Source: a bacterium
Lineage (GTDB): Bacteria; Bacteroidota; Bacteroidia; NS11-12g; UBA9320
Reading direction: 5' to 3'
Length of the DNA stretch: 40,429 bases
Assembly (NCBI GenBank): GCA_018223105.1
Contig: JAAEYY010000012.1
Span: 906 to 41,334, forward strand
Positions 1 through 8,558 of the stretch are shown one piece after another. The position numbers were made by a program, and so were the translations under genes. Each line of letters starts with the position of its first letter. Position 1 is the stretch's first letter. The notes under the pieces are model-generated. The model was not told where the DNA came from, ran no database searches, and saw only the letters and a program-made list of their open reading frames with translations.

Positions 1-18
1 GTTTAGGAACGGTAAATT

Positions 19-417
19 TTAGTACTTGCTGCGATCTTTGTAGCGCTCACGAACTGGAGTTGGGATACCTGTTGGTTCGCCACTTTCATCTATTCTAACA
101 AAGGTTGTGCTGGTGCTTACAACTACATCTTCCTCTCCTGAATACACACTTACCTTACGCGCTTCTATTCTAAAACGGATTGATGTTTTTCCAATAGACT
201 CCACTTCACCATAAATACGAATTAAGAAGCCTTCTTTTACCTTTTTCTTAAAAACTAGCTCATCCACTTTAACTGTAACCATATTAGGAGTATGGCATAG
301 ACTCACCGCCATTGACGAAGCCGCTTCATCAATCCAGGCCATCATAATCCCTCCAAATAAATTGCCGTGAACTCCAAGATCCTTGGCCATACAGATATGA
401 GTAGTAATTAATTGCAT
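19..417 (-). CDS. Acyl-CoA thioesterase, hotdog fold (YciA/BACH-like)
   Basis: A 132-residue cytosolic single-domain hotdog protein expected to hydrolyse acyl-CoA thioesters to free acid and CoA. Visible family features are the N-terminal HGNLFGG segment followed by an acidic helix (MMAWIDEAAS), which forms the active-site helix in YciA/BACH-type enzymes, then VTVKVDELVFKKKVKEG and the strand with TSIRFRIEA. The length is normal for the family. The ATG at 417 is preceded by a GACCTTTG box ending 4 nt upstream. The gene is divergent from the outer-membrane receptor gene at 528. Family assignment is firm; the acyl chain preference cannot be read from sequence. Confidence 0.88.
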   Translation of the reverse strand: MQLITTHICMAKDLGVHGNLFGGIMMAWIDEAASSMAVSLCHTPNMVTVKVDELVFKKKVKEGFLIRIYGEVESIGKTSIRFRIEARKVSVYSGEEDVVVSTSTTFVRIDESGEPTGIPTPVRERYKDRSKY

Positions 418-421
418 TGTG

Positions 422-429
422 CAAAGGTC
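422..429 (-). promoter_or_regulatory. Candidate -7 promoter element of the thioesterase gene
   Basis: The minus strand reads GACCTTTG, one mismatch from the Bacteroidota consensus TAnnTTTG, and ends 4 nt before the ATG at 417. Alone it is weak. It gains weight because the same spacing recurs at several other genes in the window. Confidence 0.35.
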
Positions 430-515
430 GATTTTTCAAACTATCCTGAAACATTTTATTGAGTTTAAGTATCTATGGCTCATAGTTATTATCAATGTAA
501 GCCACTTAAATTAAC

Positions 516-523
516 TTCATTTG
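516..523 (+). promoter_or_regulatory. Candidate -7 promoter element of the TonB-dependent receptor gene
   Basis: TTCATTTG (7 of 8 to TAnnTTTG) followed by CACC and the ATG at 528. The 4-nt gap would place the transcription start at or next to the start codon. Confidence 0.4.
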
Positions 524-527
524 CACC

Positions 528-2921
528 ATGCGTTGCTATATCATTCTATTTAGCCTCTTAATTTCTCTCCAGAATTACGCCCAGGACTTAAGACAAACGA
601 TCCGAGGGAATGTAAGAGATGCCGCAACCCAAAGTCCTCTGATTGGCGCTTCCTTAATCATTCGAGCTGACAGTCAAGTTTACACTACTATCACAGATAT
701 ACAGGGCAATTTCACATTTGACCCAATACCTGTAGGTCGATACGACGTAGAGTGCCATTACATGGGTTATGAAAGTCAAACCCTATATCAACAAGAGCTT
801 AATTCTGCCAAAGAACTCGTTTTACAGTTCGAACTGAAAGAACAGGTCAATAGAACAGAAGCGGTTACAGTTAAAGCCGAAAAAGATAAAAGTAAAACCA
901 TTAATGACGATATCAGTGTATCCGGCAGGACTTTCTCTATCGAAGAGAGTCAGCGCTACGCAGGTAGTCGCGGTGATGTCGCAAGAATGGCGCAAAACTT
1001 TGCCGGCGTTCAAGGCTCTGATGATAGTAGAAATGATATTGTAGTTCGCGGTAATTCGCCATTAGGTGTTTTGTATCGATTAGAGGGTGTAGATATACCA
1101 AACCCAAACCATTATGCTGTAGCGGGAACAACCGGCGGACCAATCAGCATGCTGAACAACAATGTGCTTCGTAACTCCGACTTTCTAAGCGGAGCTTTCC
1201 CCTCTGAATATGGTAATGCCACAGCAGCAGTCTTCGATTTAGGCCTTAGGGTAGGCAATAATCAGAAATATGAATTCTTGGGTCAGATGGGATTTGCAGG
1301 CTTCGAAGGGATGGCAGAAGGACCGTTTTCTAAAAAATCTCAGGCTTCTTTTCTTGTTAATTATCGCTATTCAGCTTTAGATTTTTTCAATCTAATAGGT
1401 CTTGATTTTGGCACCGGCACGGCAATTCCACGATACCAAGATCTCAGCTTTAAACTTCATTTCCCCCATAAGAAAGGAAGCACCTCTATTTTTGGACTTG
1501 GAGGAAAAAACAGAATTGAACTCTTTCAATCTCGGGAGGCAGGTGACAATCTATTTAGAGGCGACAATGAAGATTTGGCATTTGGAACTCAAACAGGAAT
1601 GGCCGGGATAGGACATCTAAGGAGATTATCAGAAAAAACCTTTATTCGTTTTACTCTGGCAACTGATGCAGCAAAAGTCCGCACCCACTTAGACACCTTC
1701 GATATTCAGCAGAGGGAAATCGTGAATGTTCACGGTTTCTACAGAGATGAATCTCTACAGGGAAAATTCACCTTTCTAACTCAAATACAACATAAATTCA
1801 ATGCTCAAGCGGTTTTGAAGGCGGGAATACGAATGCATCGCTATTTCTTCTCCCTATCTGATAGCTTTTACAATTCCAGATATGGATTCTGGGTTCAACC
1901 TACCAACTTTGAAGGGAATACATCTCTTGCACAGAGCTATTTTAACTTGAATTATCGGTTAACACCTGAGCTCGAAATCAATGCAGGAGCTAATTACAGT
2001 TTTTTCGTTTTTAATAATAGCCAAGTTCTGGAACCGCGGTTTGGAGCATCCTATAAAATAAACCCGAGATACAAGATAAGCATGGGCTATGGTTTACACT
2101 CACAGGTGGTACCCTTTAGAATTTATTTTGAGAAGCGAACTAATTTAGACGGAACCACTCGAAAAATTAATCAGGATTTAGGATTGTTGAAAAGCCATCA
2201 TATCGTTCTAGCTAACGACATCACCCTAAACCTTCAAACCCGATTAAAAATTGAACTGTACTATCAATATCTGTTTGATGTACCAGTTGACGCCAATGAT
2301 CAACCTTTTTATTCTCTACTAAATCAAGGAGCAGATTTTGGAGTAGAGTTTACAGACAGTATGGTAAATCGCGGAAATGGCCGAAACTACGGCTTAGAAA
2401 TCACCTTTGAACGCTTTCTTACCAAAGGTTTGTACTTCCTGAATACACTTTCGCTATACCGCTCTTTTTACACTGATGCGAATGGAATTTGGCACCCATC
2501 CGCCTTTGACTCAAAGTATGCTTTAAACCTGCTTGGTGGTAAAGAGTTTTACTTCAAAGAGGTTCAGGATAAAAAAGGTAGGGCAAAGAAGATGAGTATG
2601 ACAACCGACATTCGCTTTATGGCCAACGGGGGAAAAAGATACACCCCAATCAACCTGGAGCAGAGCAAACTAGAAAACCGCACTGTTTACGATTTTGACA
2701 GAGTGTATGAAGGTCAGTTCCAAGACTACATTAGATTAGATTTCAGAGTAGCATTTAAGATTCAGGGTCCGAAAGCAACCCAAGAATGGGGAGTTGACAT
2801 ACAGAACATAACCAATAGAAGAAATGTGTTTCAAAGGACCTATAACAGCAATACCAATGAGATCAGAACCACTTACCAAACCGGAATTCTACCTGTGGGC
2901 TTGTGGCGAATTTATTTCTAG
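528..2921 (+). CDS. TonB-dependent receptor-like outer-membrane protein with carboxypeptidase-regulatory-like domain
   Basis: A 797-residue outer-membrane protein. A signal peptide (about residues 1-18, ending NYA before Q) leads into a carboxypeptidase-D-regulatory-like beta-sandwich (about 23-110; IRGNVRDAATQSPLIGAS, GNFTFDPIPVGRYDV), then a TonB plug (about 128-235; VVRGNSPLGVLYRLEGVDIP) and a beta-barrel ending in the terminal aromatic of WRIYF. This is the Bacteroidota receptor architecture, but no SusD partner, TonB/ExbBD or sensor gene lies nearby, so the substrate is unknown. The stop codon shares the palindrome CTAG (2918-2921) with the stop of the opposing DinB gene. A role in uptake is inferred from the family only. 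Confidence 0.88.
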   Translation: MRCYIILFSLLISLQNYAQDLRQTIRGNVRDAATQSPLIGASLIIRADSQVYTTITDIQGNFTFDPIPVGRYDVECHYMGYESQTLYQQELNSAKELVLQFELKEQVNRTEAVTVKAEKDKSKTINDDISVSGRTFSIEESQRYAGSRGDVARMAQNFAGVQGSDDSRNDIVVRGNSPLGVLYRLEGVDIPNPNHYAVAGTTGGPISMLNNNVLRNSDFLSGAFPSEYGNATAAVFDLGLRVGNNQKYEFLGQMGFAGFEGMAEGPFSKKSQASFLVNYRYSALDFFNLIGLDFGTGTAIPRYQDLSFKLHFPHKKGSTSIFGLGGKNRIELFQSREAGDNLFRGDNEDLAFGTQTGMAGIGHLRRLSEKTFIRFTLATDAAKVRTHLDTFDIQQREIVNVHGFYRDESLQGKFTFLTQIQHKFNAQAVLKAGIRMHRYFFSLSDSFYNSRYGFWVQPTNFEGNTSLAQSYFNLNYRLTPELEINAGANYSFFVFNNSQVLEPRFGASYKINPRYKISMGYGLHSQVVPFRIYFEKRTNLDGTTRKINQDLGLLKSHHIVLANDITLNLQTRLKIELYYQYLFDVPVDANDQPFYSLLNQGADFGVEFTDSMVNRGNGRNYGLEITFERFLTKGLYFLNTLSLYRSFYTDANGIWHPSAFDSKYALNLLGGKEFYFKEVQDKKGRAKKMSMTTDIRFMANGGKRYTPINLEQSKLENRTVYDFDRVYEGQFQDYIRLDFRVAFKIQGPKATQEWGVDIQNITNRRNVFQRTYNSNTNEIRTTYQTGILPVGLWRIYF

Positions 2922-3448
2922 AGTTTTGACTTCATTCCTTTCAAGTGATGAAGGGTATGAAAATGAGTGAAATACAGAAATTCTCTGACATACATTTTTC
3001 CGAGCAGTGGATGAGCAAGTAAGGTATTGTTTAAACTTCTTTCCGACCATCGATTTAATCTCCTGTTTAGTTTATTGAGACACTGATCCCAAGATTTCAA
3101 AAGTTGATTTTTATCTAAAGGTTTATCAGACTCATTGCGATACTTGGATGGTGCAAGCGGGTTTTGCACCGCACTTAACTTTTCATAATATCGATCATAC
3201 GTTTCGTGATATGTACGCAAGGGCCTATTGGGTTTGCCAAACTTACGTTTAAGCACCAATGAGGGGTATTTTAATGCGTGAGCAAGGGCCAAATTACTTC
3301 TAAGGATATGGTCAAACTCTTGAGCGATGCTCCACTTCTCAGGAGATTCCTTATGATTGAAGTGATTATTTTCGACCTCTTGAATTAAGGACTTGATTTC
3401 TGTGAATATTTCGGTAAAGTCTTGTTGAAGCTCTTTTCTATCCTTCAT
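2918..3448 (-). CDS. DinB-superfamily four-helix protein
   Basis: A 176-residue, mostly helical protein of the DinB/YfiT superfamily. These are metal-binding four-helix bundles, some acting as thiol-dependent S-transferases; many have unknown roles. The metal-ligand pattern is visible: a first His in QEFDHILRS and a C-terminal pair in HFHTLHHLKG. I place the start at the ATG at 3448 (MKDRKELQQ). A possible TTG two codons upstream lies inside a TACATTTG promoter element and is unlikely. It is convergent with the receptor gene and overlaps it by 4 bp at the shared CTAG stop. Upstream on the same strand are csaA and lysS, 18 bp away. Specific function unknown. Confidence 0.78.
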   Translation of the reverse strand: MKDRKELQQDFTEIFTEIKSLIQEVENNHFNHKESPEKWSIAQEFDHILRSNLALAHALKYPSLVLKRKFGKPNRPLRTYHETYDRYYEKLSAVQNPLAPSKYRNESDKPLDKNQLLKSWDQCLNKLNRRLNRWSERSLNNTLLAHPLLGKMYVREFLYFTHFHTLHHLKGMKSKL

Positions 3449-3451
3449 ACA

Positions 3452-3459
3452 CAAATGTA
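3452..3459 (-). promoter_or_regulatory. -7 promoter element of the DinB-like gene
   Basis: A perfect TAnnTTTG (TACATTTG) on the minus strand ends 3 nt before the ATG at 3448. It implies that the DinB-like gene has its own promoter between csaA and itself, and a leaderless or nearly leaderless transcript. Confidence 0.55.
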
Positions 3460-3465
3460 AGCAGC

Positions 3466-3795
3466 TTATCCCAATTTGAGTCCGGGAGGGACTTCTTTAT
3501 CAGGACAAAGCAAAACTACACCATCTGCTGAGTAGAGGCCCAGGACCAGACACTCCGACATGAAGTTAGCAATTTGTCGAGGGGGAAGATTCACAATTCC
3601 CACTACCGTCTTATTGAGTAAATCTTCTTTCTTGTAGAGCTCTGTAATTTGTGCGCTGCTTTTAAGCACACCGATTTCCGGACCGAAATCCACATAAAGC
3701 TTAAAAGCCGGCTTTCTTGCCTCGGGAAAATCTTCTACCTTTTGAATGCATCCTGAGCGTAAATCCAGGGCTTCAAAATGATCGTAGATTGTCAT
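3466..3795 (-). CDS. csaA: CsaA-type tRNA-binding protein
   Basis: A 109-residue single OB-fold protein that matches CsaA closely over its whole length: [50 protein letters not shown] and [13 protein letters not shown] are family positions. The fold is the tRNA-binding EMAP/Trbp type. In Bacillus subtilis CsaA is described as a secretion-related chaperone, and the OB fold binds nucleic acid. Here its ATG (3795) overlaps the lysS stop in an ATGA, so the two are almost certainly translationally coupled. This context favours a role connected with tRNA or aminoacylation over secretion, but that is inference. Confidence 0.9.
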   Translation of the reverse strand: MTIYDHFEALDLRSGCIQKVEDFPEARKPAFKLYVDFGPEIGVLKSSAQITELYKKEDLLNKTVVGIVNLPPRQIANFMSECLVLGLYSADGVVLLCPDKEVPPGLKLG

Positions 3796-5306
3796 GAACT
3801 TTTAGCTTTTTCAGGCCTCATCTGAGGGAAGAAAAGTACTTCTTGGATTGATGATTTATTGGTAAGCAACATCACCAAACGGTCTATCCCAATTCCAATT
3901 CCCGCTGTGGGTGGCATGCCGTACTCCAATGATCTCAAGAAATCATTATCGATAAACATCGCCTCATCATCTCCTCTTTCCAAAAGCTCAGCTTGAGACT
4001 CAAAACGCTCTCTTTGATCAATTGGATCATTTAACTCCGAGTAGCAATTTGCAATTTCTTTTCCATTGATTACCAGCTCGAAACGCTCAGTAAGATTTGG
4101 ATTATCTCTGTGCTTTTTAGTCAATGGACTCATACTCACCGGGTAATCCATAAGGAAGGTAGGCTGAATTAGATTATGTTCAACATGCTCCCCTACGATT
4201 TCGTCAATAATTTTACCTGCTCCCATAGACTTATCAATTTCTACATGGAGTTTCTTGGCGGTAGCACGAAGTTCATCTTCATCCATTTCGCTCACATCAA
4301 TACCGGTATATTTTTCAATAGCACCAAAAATGGTAAGACGTTCAAATGGCTGTCCAAAATCAATGGTATTCTCCCCTACTTTCACCTGAGGTACACCGTT
4401 AACATCCGTCGCAATTTGACGGAGCATTTTTTCGGTCATGTCCATCATCCAGCGATAATCTTTATAAGCCACATAAAGCTCCATTTGTGTGAATTCGGGA
4501 TTATGAGTTCGGTCCATGCCTTCATTTCTGAAATCTTTGGCAAACTCATAAACACCTTCAAATCCACCAACAATAAGGCGCTTGAGATAAAGCTCATTTG
4601 CTATTCGGAGGTATAAAGGAATATCGAGTGCATTATGATGGGTTACAAAAGGTCTGGCAGCTGCTCCTCCCGGTATACTTTGCAGTACGGGGGTTTCAAC
4701 TTCCATGTAGCCTTGATCATTCAAGAAATCTCGCATGGAGCGAATCGCTCTTGTCCTTTTCTTAAATGTTTCTCTATGCTGTGGATTTACAATTAAATCA
4801 ACATATCTCCTTCTGTATCGTAGTTCAGGATCGGTGAAAGCGTCAAACACTTTTCCATCCACTTCTTTTGGCATAGGAAGCGGATTCAAAGATTTAGAAA
4901 GTACTGTAAGTTCTTTAACATGAATAGAGGTTTCGCCGGTTTGAGTTTTGAATAAAAACCCTTTCACCCCGATAATATCTCCAATATCCAGTAATTTTTT
5001 AAAGACCGTATTGTACATGGTCTTATCTTCACCAGGGCAAAGCTCATCGCGATTAACGTAGATTTGAAGAATTCCGGCCTCGTCCTGAAGCGCCGCAAAA
5101 CTTGCCTTACCCATGATTCTTTTTCGCATCAATCTACCGGCAAAAGAGATATCCTGATAATCATCAGGATGCTCTTCAAAGCCTGCTTTAAGCTCCTTGC
5201 TGGTCCATTTCTTTTCAAATAGTTCGGCAGGATAAGGGTCTATTCCCAAATTTCTTAGCTCTGCCAAGGCTTCTCGGCGCTGAATCTGTTGCTCGTTTAA
5301 TTGCAT
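3792..5306 (-). CDS. lysS: Lysyl-tRNA synthetase, class II
   Basis: A 504-residue class II LysRS that charges tRNA-Lys using lysine and ATP. The N-terminal anticodon-binding OB domain is seen at about 55-150 ([19 protein letters not shown]). Class II motif 2 follows in [18 protein letters not shown], and motif 3 near the C-terminus in [13 protein letters not shown]. The length is standard. The frame is open to 5375, but the family start is [14 protein letters not shown], and the ATG at 5306 fits; the upstream 23 residues do not look like LysRS. Downstream csaA overlaps by 4 bp. A TATATTCG box at 5321-5328 gives a short leader of roughly 10 nt. Confidence 0.97.
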   Translation of the reverse strand: MQLNEQQIQRREALAELRNLGIDPYPAELFEKKWTSKELKAGFEEHPDDYQDISFAGRLMRKRIMGKASFAALQDEAGILQIYVNRDELCPGEDKTMYNTVFKKLLDIGDIIGVKGFLFKTQTGETSIHVKELTVLSKSLNPLPMPKEVDGKVFDAFTDPELRYRRRYVDLIVNPQHRETFKKRTRAIRSMRDFLNDQGYMEVETPVLQSIPGGAAARPFVTHHNALDIPLYLRIANELYLKRLIVGGFEGVYEFAKDFRNEGMDRTHNPEFTQMELYVAYKDYRWMMDMTEKMLRQIATDVNGVPQVKVGENTIDFGQPFERLTIFGAIEKYTGIDVSEMDEDELRATAKKLHVEIDKSMGAGKIIDEIVGEHVEHNLIQPTFLMDYPVSMSPLTKKHRDNPNLTERFELVINGKEIANCYSELNDPIDQRERFESQAELLERGDDEAMFIDNDFLRSLEYGMPPTAGIGIGIDRLVMLLTNKSSIQEVLFFPQMRPEKAKSS

Positions 5307-5320
5307 GAAAAAAATTTCCG

Positions 5321-5328
5321 CGAATATA
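5321..5328 (-). promoter_or_regulatory. -7 promoter element of lysS-csaA
   Basis: The minus strand reads TATATTCG (TAnnTTCG), 14 nt before the lysS ATG. It supports the start at 5306, because the longer frame would begin upstream of this promoter. Confidence 0.5.
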
Positions 5329-5427
5329 AAGTCTGTTGCATAGGAAACATCCCAAAATATCAGGGCTTTTGTCAATTTGTGAGCAACATATTACAAGTTT
5401 CGATTGTCTATACTTAAGTTGAAGGTC

Positions 5428-5435
5428 TATTTTTG
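5428..5435 (+). promoter_or_regulatory. -7 promoter element of the type B cargo gene
   Basis: A perfect TAnnTTTG (TATTTTTG) is followed by TTTA and the ATG at 5440. A TTG at 5404-5406, 21 nt upstream, could serve as the -33 element. It supports ATG 5440 over the upstream in-frame TTG. Confidence 0.55.
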
Positions 5436-5439
5436 TTTA

Positions 5440-8400
5440 ATGCCTTTGAAGAAGGTCTGCCTTTTATATCTGCTCTACTTTTTCTCACTGAACACAAAAG
5501 CTCAGGTGAACACACCCGAGTTACCGCGTGAATCAGAGCGTCAAATTGGAGCTTTTGAGTTCATCAGAAATGACGGACAATGGCATCCTTTGGTAAAATA
5601 TAGAGCTGAAATTCCGTATGGTTACGCCATTCTCGAGAATGATGCAATTCTATACTATTTAAATAGCCCTGAGGATTATCACAGAATTCATGAGGCTAAA
5701 CACAATCATGATGAATTAAGCGAAGAGGAGCTCACCATGCGAAAGCAGGCGGTTAGAATTCGCTTTCCAAATGTAAAATATAGTCCTAAGTTCATTGAGG
5801 ATAAAAGACAATCACATTATTACAATTATTTCTATGGAAACGACCAAGATCGATGGGCTTCGAAAATCCACCCGGTTCATGAAGTAAGTTATAAGAACAT
5901 CTATGAAGGTATAGACCTCAATGTAGATGGATCCAATGGTTTGAAATACGAATGGAGAATAAATCAGCCTACCAGAGAACTTATTTCGCAACTTTACATT
6001 GAAATTGAAGGCGCCGATAGCATCAAGCTCATTGATGGGAATCTGGCTATTTACACTATCGCAGGGATCATCTGGGAAGAGCAGCCAAAAAGCTTCACCT
6101 ACCTTTCAGAGCAGCAGACTTACCATCCTTTAGAAACTGAGTTCAGAATTGAAGGAAATAAGGTTTACTATAGTTTTCCTGATGGATACTCAGTAGATCA
6201 TCCCATCATTATTGATCCCAAGTTGATATTTTCAACCTATTCCGGTTCTTATGGCGATAATTTTGGGTTCACCGCTACTTATGACTCTAGAGGTAATCTT
6301 TATGCAGGTGGAATTGTAGATGCGGAGTTTGGAGGACCTTACCCTGTAACTTCGGGTTCTTACGACGTAACCTGGAATGGTGGAGCAGGACGGTCCCCTG
6401 TAAATTTGCGATCTGATATCAGTATCAGTAAATATGATTCATCAGGTCAGGTACTTTTATGGGCAACTTACTTGGGTGGACGCGATGATGAGCATCCTCA
6501 TAGTTTAGTAGTGAACAAGCAAGACGAATTGATAGTCTTTGGTACCACCTATTCAGACAACTTTCCAACTACTGCAAAGGCCCATAAACAGCAACTTTCA
6601 GGAAATAACACTACCGATATAATTCTATGTAAGTTTTCTATAGACGGCAGCCAATTGTTAGCCAGCACTTACTTTGGAGGAGAAAGATACGATGGATTCA
6701 TTCCAGATGGGAACCAACTTCGACACAATTATGCTGACAATTTTAGGGGTGATGTAATTATTGATGATGACAATCATGTTTTCGTTGCTACGTGTACATT
6801 GTCAGATTCCATCGAAATTGTCGGCGGAATTCAGAGTTCTAAGAAAAATGCCCTAGACGGTCTTGTCTTTGAGATGGATGAAAATTTCACTCAGGTTTTA
6901 TGGTCAACCTTTCTTGGAGGAAACGGCAGCGATGCTATGTACAGCATTAAAATGGCGTTGAACGATATTTATGTAGGTGGCGCAAGTACAAGTGGTGACT
7001 TTATTGTCACAGACTCTGCACTAGGCAAAGATCCCATAGGTGGAGTAGATGGTGTTTTGATTAACTTCGATAAACAATCCAAAGCACTTAAGTATAGCAC
7101 CTATTGGGGAACAGATAAATACGATCAAATCTACTTTATCGACAGAGATGATGAAGGAAACATCTACGCTACCGGACAGACAGCAGGAGACAATAAAAAA
7201 TCTTTAGGTATTTATGGAGATGATGATCGAGGGCAATTTATTTTTAAAATTGATTCGACATTCTCAGAGATTAAATGGCTCACCACATTTGGAAACACCG
7301 ACAATACGCCAAACCTGGTTCCCAGTGCCTTTTTAGTTGATGTCTGCGGTCACATATACTTTAGTGGCTGGTCTGTTAATTCAAGCGCTGCTAGTCAGCC
7401 CGGAACAGACAACATGGACCTCACCAGTGATGCTGTGCAGCCGGAGACTGATAACATGGACTTCTACATCATGGTACTCGACAAAGATGCTAGCAATCTA
7501 TTGTATGCTACGTACTTTGGAGGAGACTCTACCGGAGACCATGTTGATGGAGGAACGAGTAGATTTGATAAGCGTGGAGTGATCTACCAATCGGTGTGTT
7601 CTAGTTGTCCGGGAGCCAATGACATAGCAAAAGCCGATGCTCAAATTACAGATTTTCCTGTCACACCGAATGCGGTATTTAAACGAAACTTGAGTGTAAG
7701 ATGCAGTAATGCTTCTTTTAAAATAGATCTTCAAATAAAAACAGCTGTGGTTGCAGAATTTGTTGCACAACCTACTGTCGGTTGTAAACCTTTGGGTGTG
7801 CAATTTACCAATAGGAGTGTATTGGGAGATACTTTCTTCTGGGATTTCGGAGATGGCATTGAAAGTTCAGAGCTCAACCCTTTTCACGAGTACACCGAGC
7901 CCGGTTTATATGAGGTAAAACTCACGGTAATTGATTCTAACACCTGTAATGTTTCGGATGAATATATCAGAACTGTATTGGTATTGGACAAAGGCACTGC
8001 AGATTTTGAAGCAGGTTTTCAGCCTTGTTCAGATGTTCTTGAAATTGAAAACAAATCGGAAGGTGCATTTTCTTATTACTGGGACTTTGGTGATGGAGAT
8101 ACCAGTAGCCAGACATCCCCTCAACATATTTATGAGGAATCCGGGGTGTATACTGTAAGCCTTATCATCAATGCAGAAAGTTTTTGTGCAGACACCGCAG
8201 AACAAATTGTAGACGTAAATTTACTGGGAATTGCAGAGCTTTATTTATACAATGCATTCTCACCAAACAACGACGGGATTAATGATTGTTTTCGATTCGA
8301 AGGTCTTGAAACTCAATGCGAAGAGTTTGTTTGGAAGGTATATAATCGATGGGGTGAAAAAGTCTTTGAAACCTCTGATCCTTATGAGTGCTGGGATGGC

Positions 8401-8520
8401 AAAACAGCCTTTACTGACAAACATCTACCGGAAGGAGAATACTATTATATTTTGGATTTAAATAAAAATAGTATATCTTCGCAAGACGTTATTAGCGGAA
8501 GTATAACCTTATTCCGCTAG
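5440..8520 (+). CDS. Large secreted SBBP/PKD protein with type B (CHU_C) T9SS sorting domain
   Basis: A 1026-residue exported protein. Signal peptide about 1-21 (ends TKA before Q). An N-terminal beta domain (about 30-260; FEFIRNDGQW, then NYFYGNDQDRW) is of the kind usually found ahead of SBBP propellers. Next is a propeller of SBBP-like repeats (about 265-740; NIYATGQTAGD). Two PKD domains follow at about 770-845 and 852-925, each with a WDFGDG core. The gliding-associated C-terminal (CHU_C) domain occupies about 930-1026 (YNAFSPNNDGIND, VYNRWGEKVF, LPEGEYYYILDL); this is the type B signal for export through T9SS, whose SprA channel gene is also in the window. No catalytic motif is visible; likely an adhesin or surface structural protein. 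Confidence 0.9.
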   Translation: MPLKKVCLLYLLYFFSLNTKAQVNTPELPRESERQIGAFEFIRNDGQWHPLVKYRAEIPYGYAILENDAILYYLNSPEDYHRIHEAKHNHDELSEEELTMRKQAVRIRFPNVKYSPKFIEDKRQSHYYNYFYGNDQDRWASKIHPVHEVSYKNIYEGIDLNVDGSNGLKYEWRINQPTRELISQLYIEIEGADSIKLIDGNLAIYTIAGIIWEEQPKSFTYLSEQQTYHPLETEFRIEGNKVYYSFPDGYSVDHPIIIDPKLIFSTYSGSYGDNFGFTATYDSRGNLYAGGIVDAEFGGPYPVTSGSYDVTWNGGAGRSPVNLRSDISISKYDSSGQVLLWATYLGGRDDEHPHSLVVNKQDELIVFGTTYSDNFPTTAKAHKQQLSGNNTTDIILCKFSIDGSQLLASTYFGGERYDGFIPDGNQLRHNYADNFRGDVIIDDDNHVFVATCTLSDSIEIVGGIQSSKKNALDGLVFEMDENFTQVLWSTFLGGNGSDAMYSIKMALNDIYVGGASTSGDFIVTDSALGKDPIGGVDGVLINFDKQSKALKYSTYWGTDKYDQIYFIDRDDEGNIYATGQTAGDNKKSLGIYGDDDRGQFIFKIDSTFSEIKWLTTFGNTDNTPNLVPSAFLVDVCGHIYFSGWSVNSSAASQPGTDNMDLTSDAVQPETDNMDFYIMVLDKDASNLLYATYFGGDSTGDHVDGGTSRFDKRGVIYQSVCSSCPGANDIAKADAQITDFPVTPNAVFKRNLSVRCSNASFKIDLQIKTAVVAEFVAQPTVGCKPLGVQFTNRSVLGDTFFWDFGDGIESSELNPFHEYTEPGLYEVKLTVIDSNTCNVSDEYIRTVLVLDKGTADFEAGFQPCSDVLEIENKSEGAFSYYWDFGDGDTSSQTSPQHIYEESGVYTVSLIINAESFCADTAEQIVDVNLLGIAELYLYNAFSPNNDGINDCFRFEGLETQCEEFVWKVYNRWGEKVFETSDPYECWDGKTAFTDKHLPEGEYYYILDLNKNSISSQDVISGSITLFR

Positions 8521-8558
8521 CAACCATGTTTTAAACTACTTACTTAACGTTTACGACC

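Noticed and set aside
3452..3454. TTG start for the DinB-like gene
   Set aside because: This TTG is part of the TACATTTG promoter element and would lie before the transcription start; ATG 3448 is used instead.
4176..4616. A 146-codon open frame on the plus strand
   Set aside because: Lies entirely antisense to lysS, whose protein is canonical there; low-complexity residues and no family resemblance.
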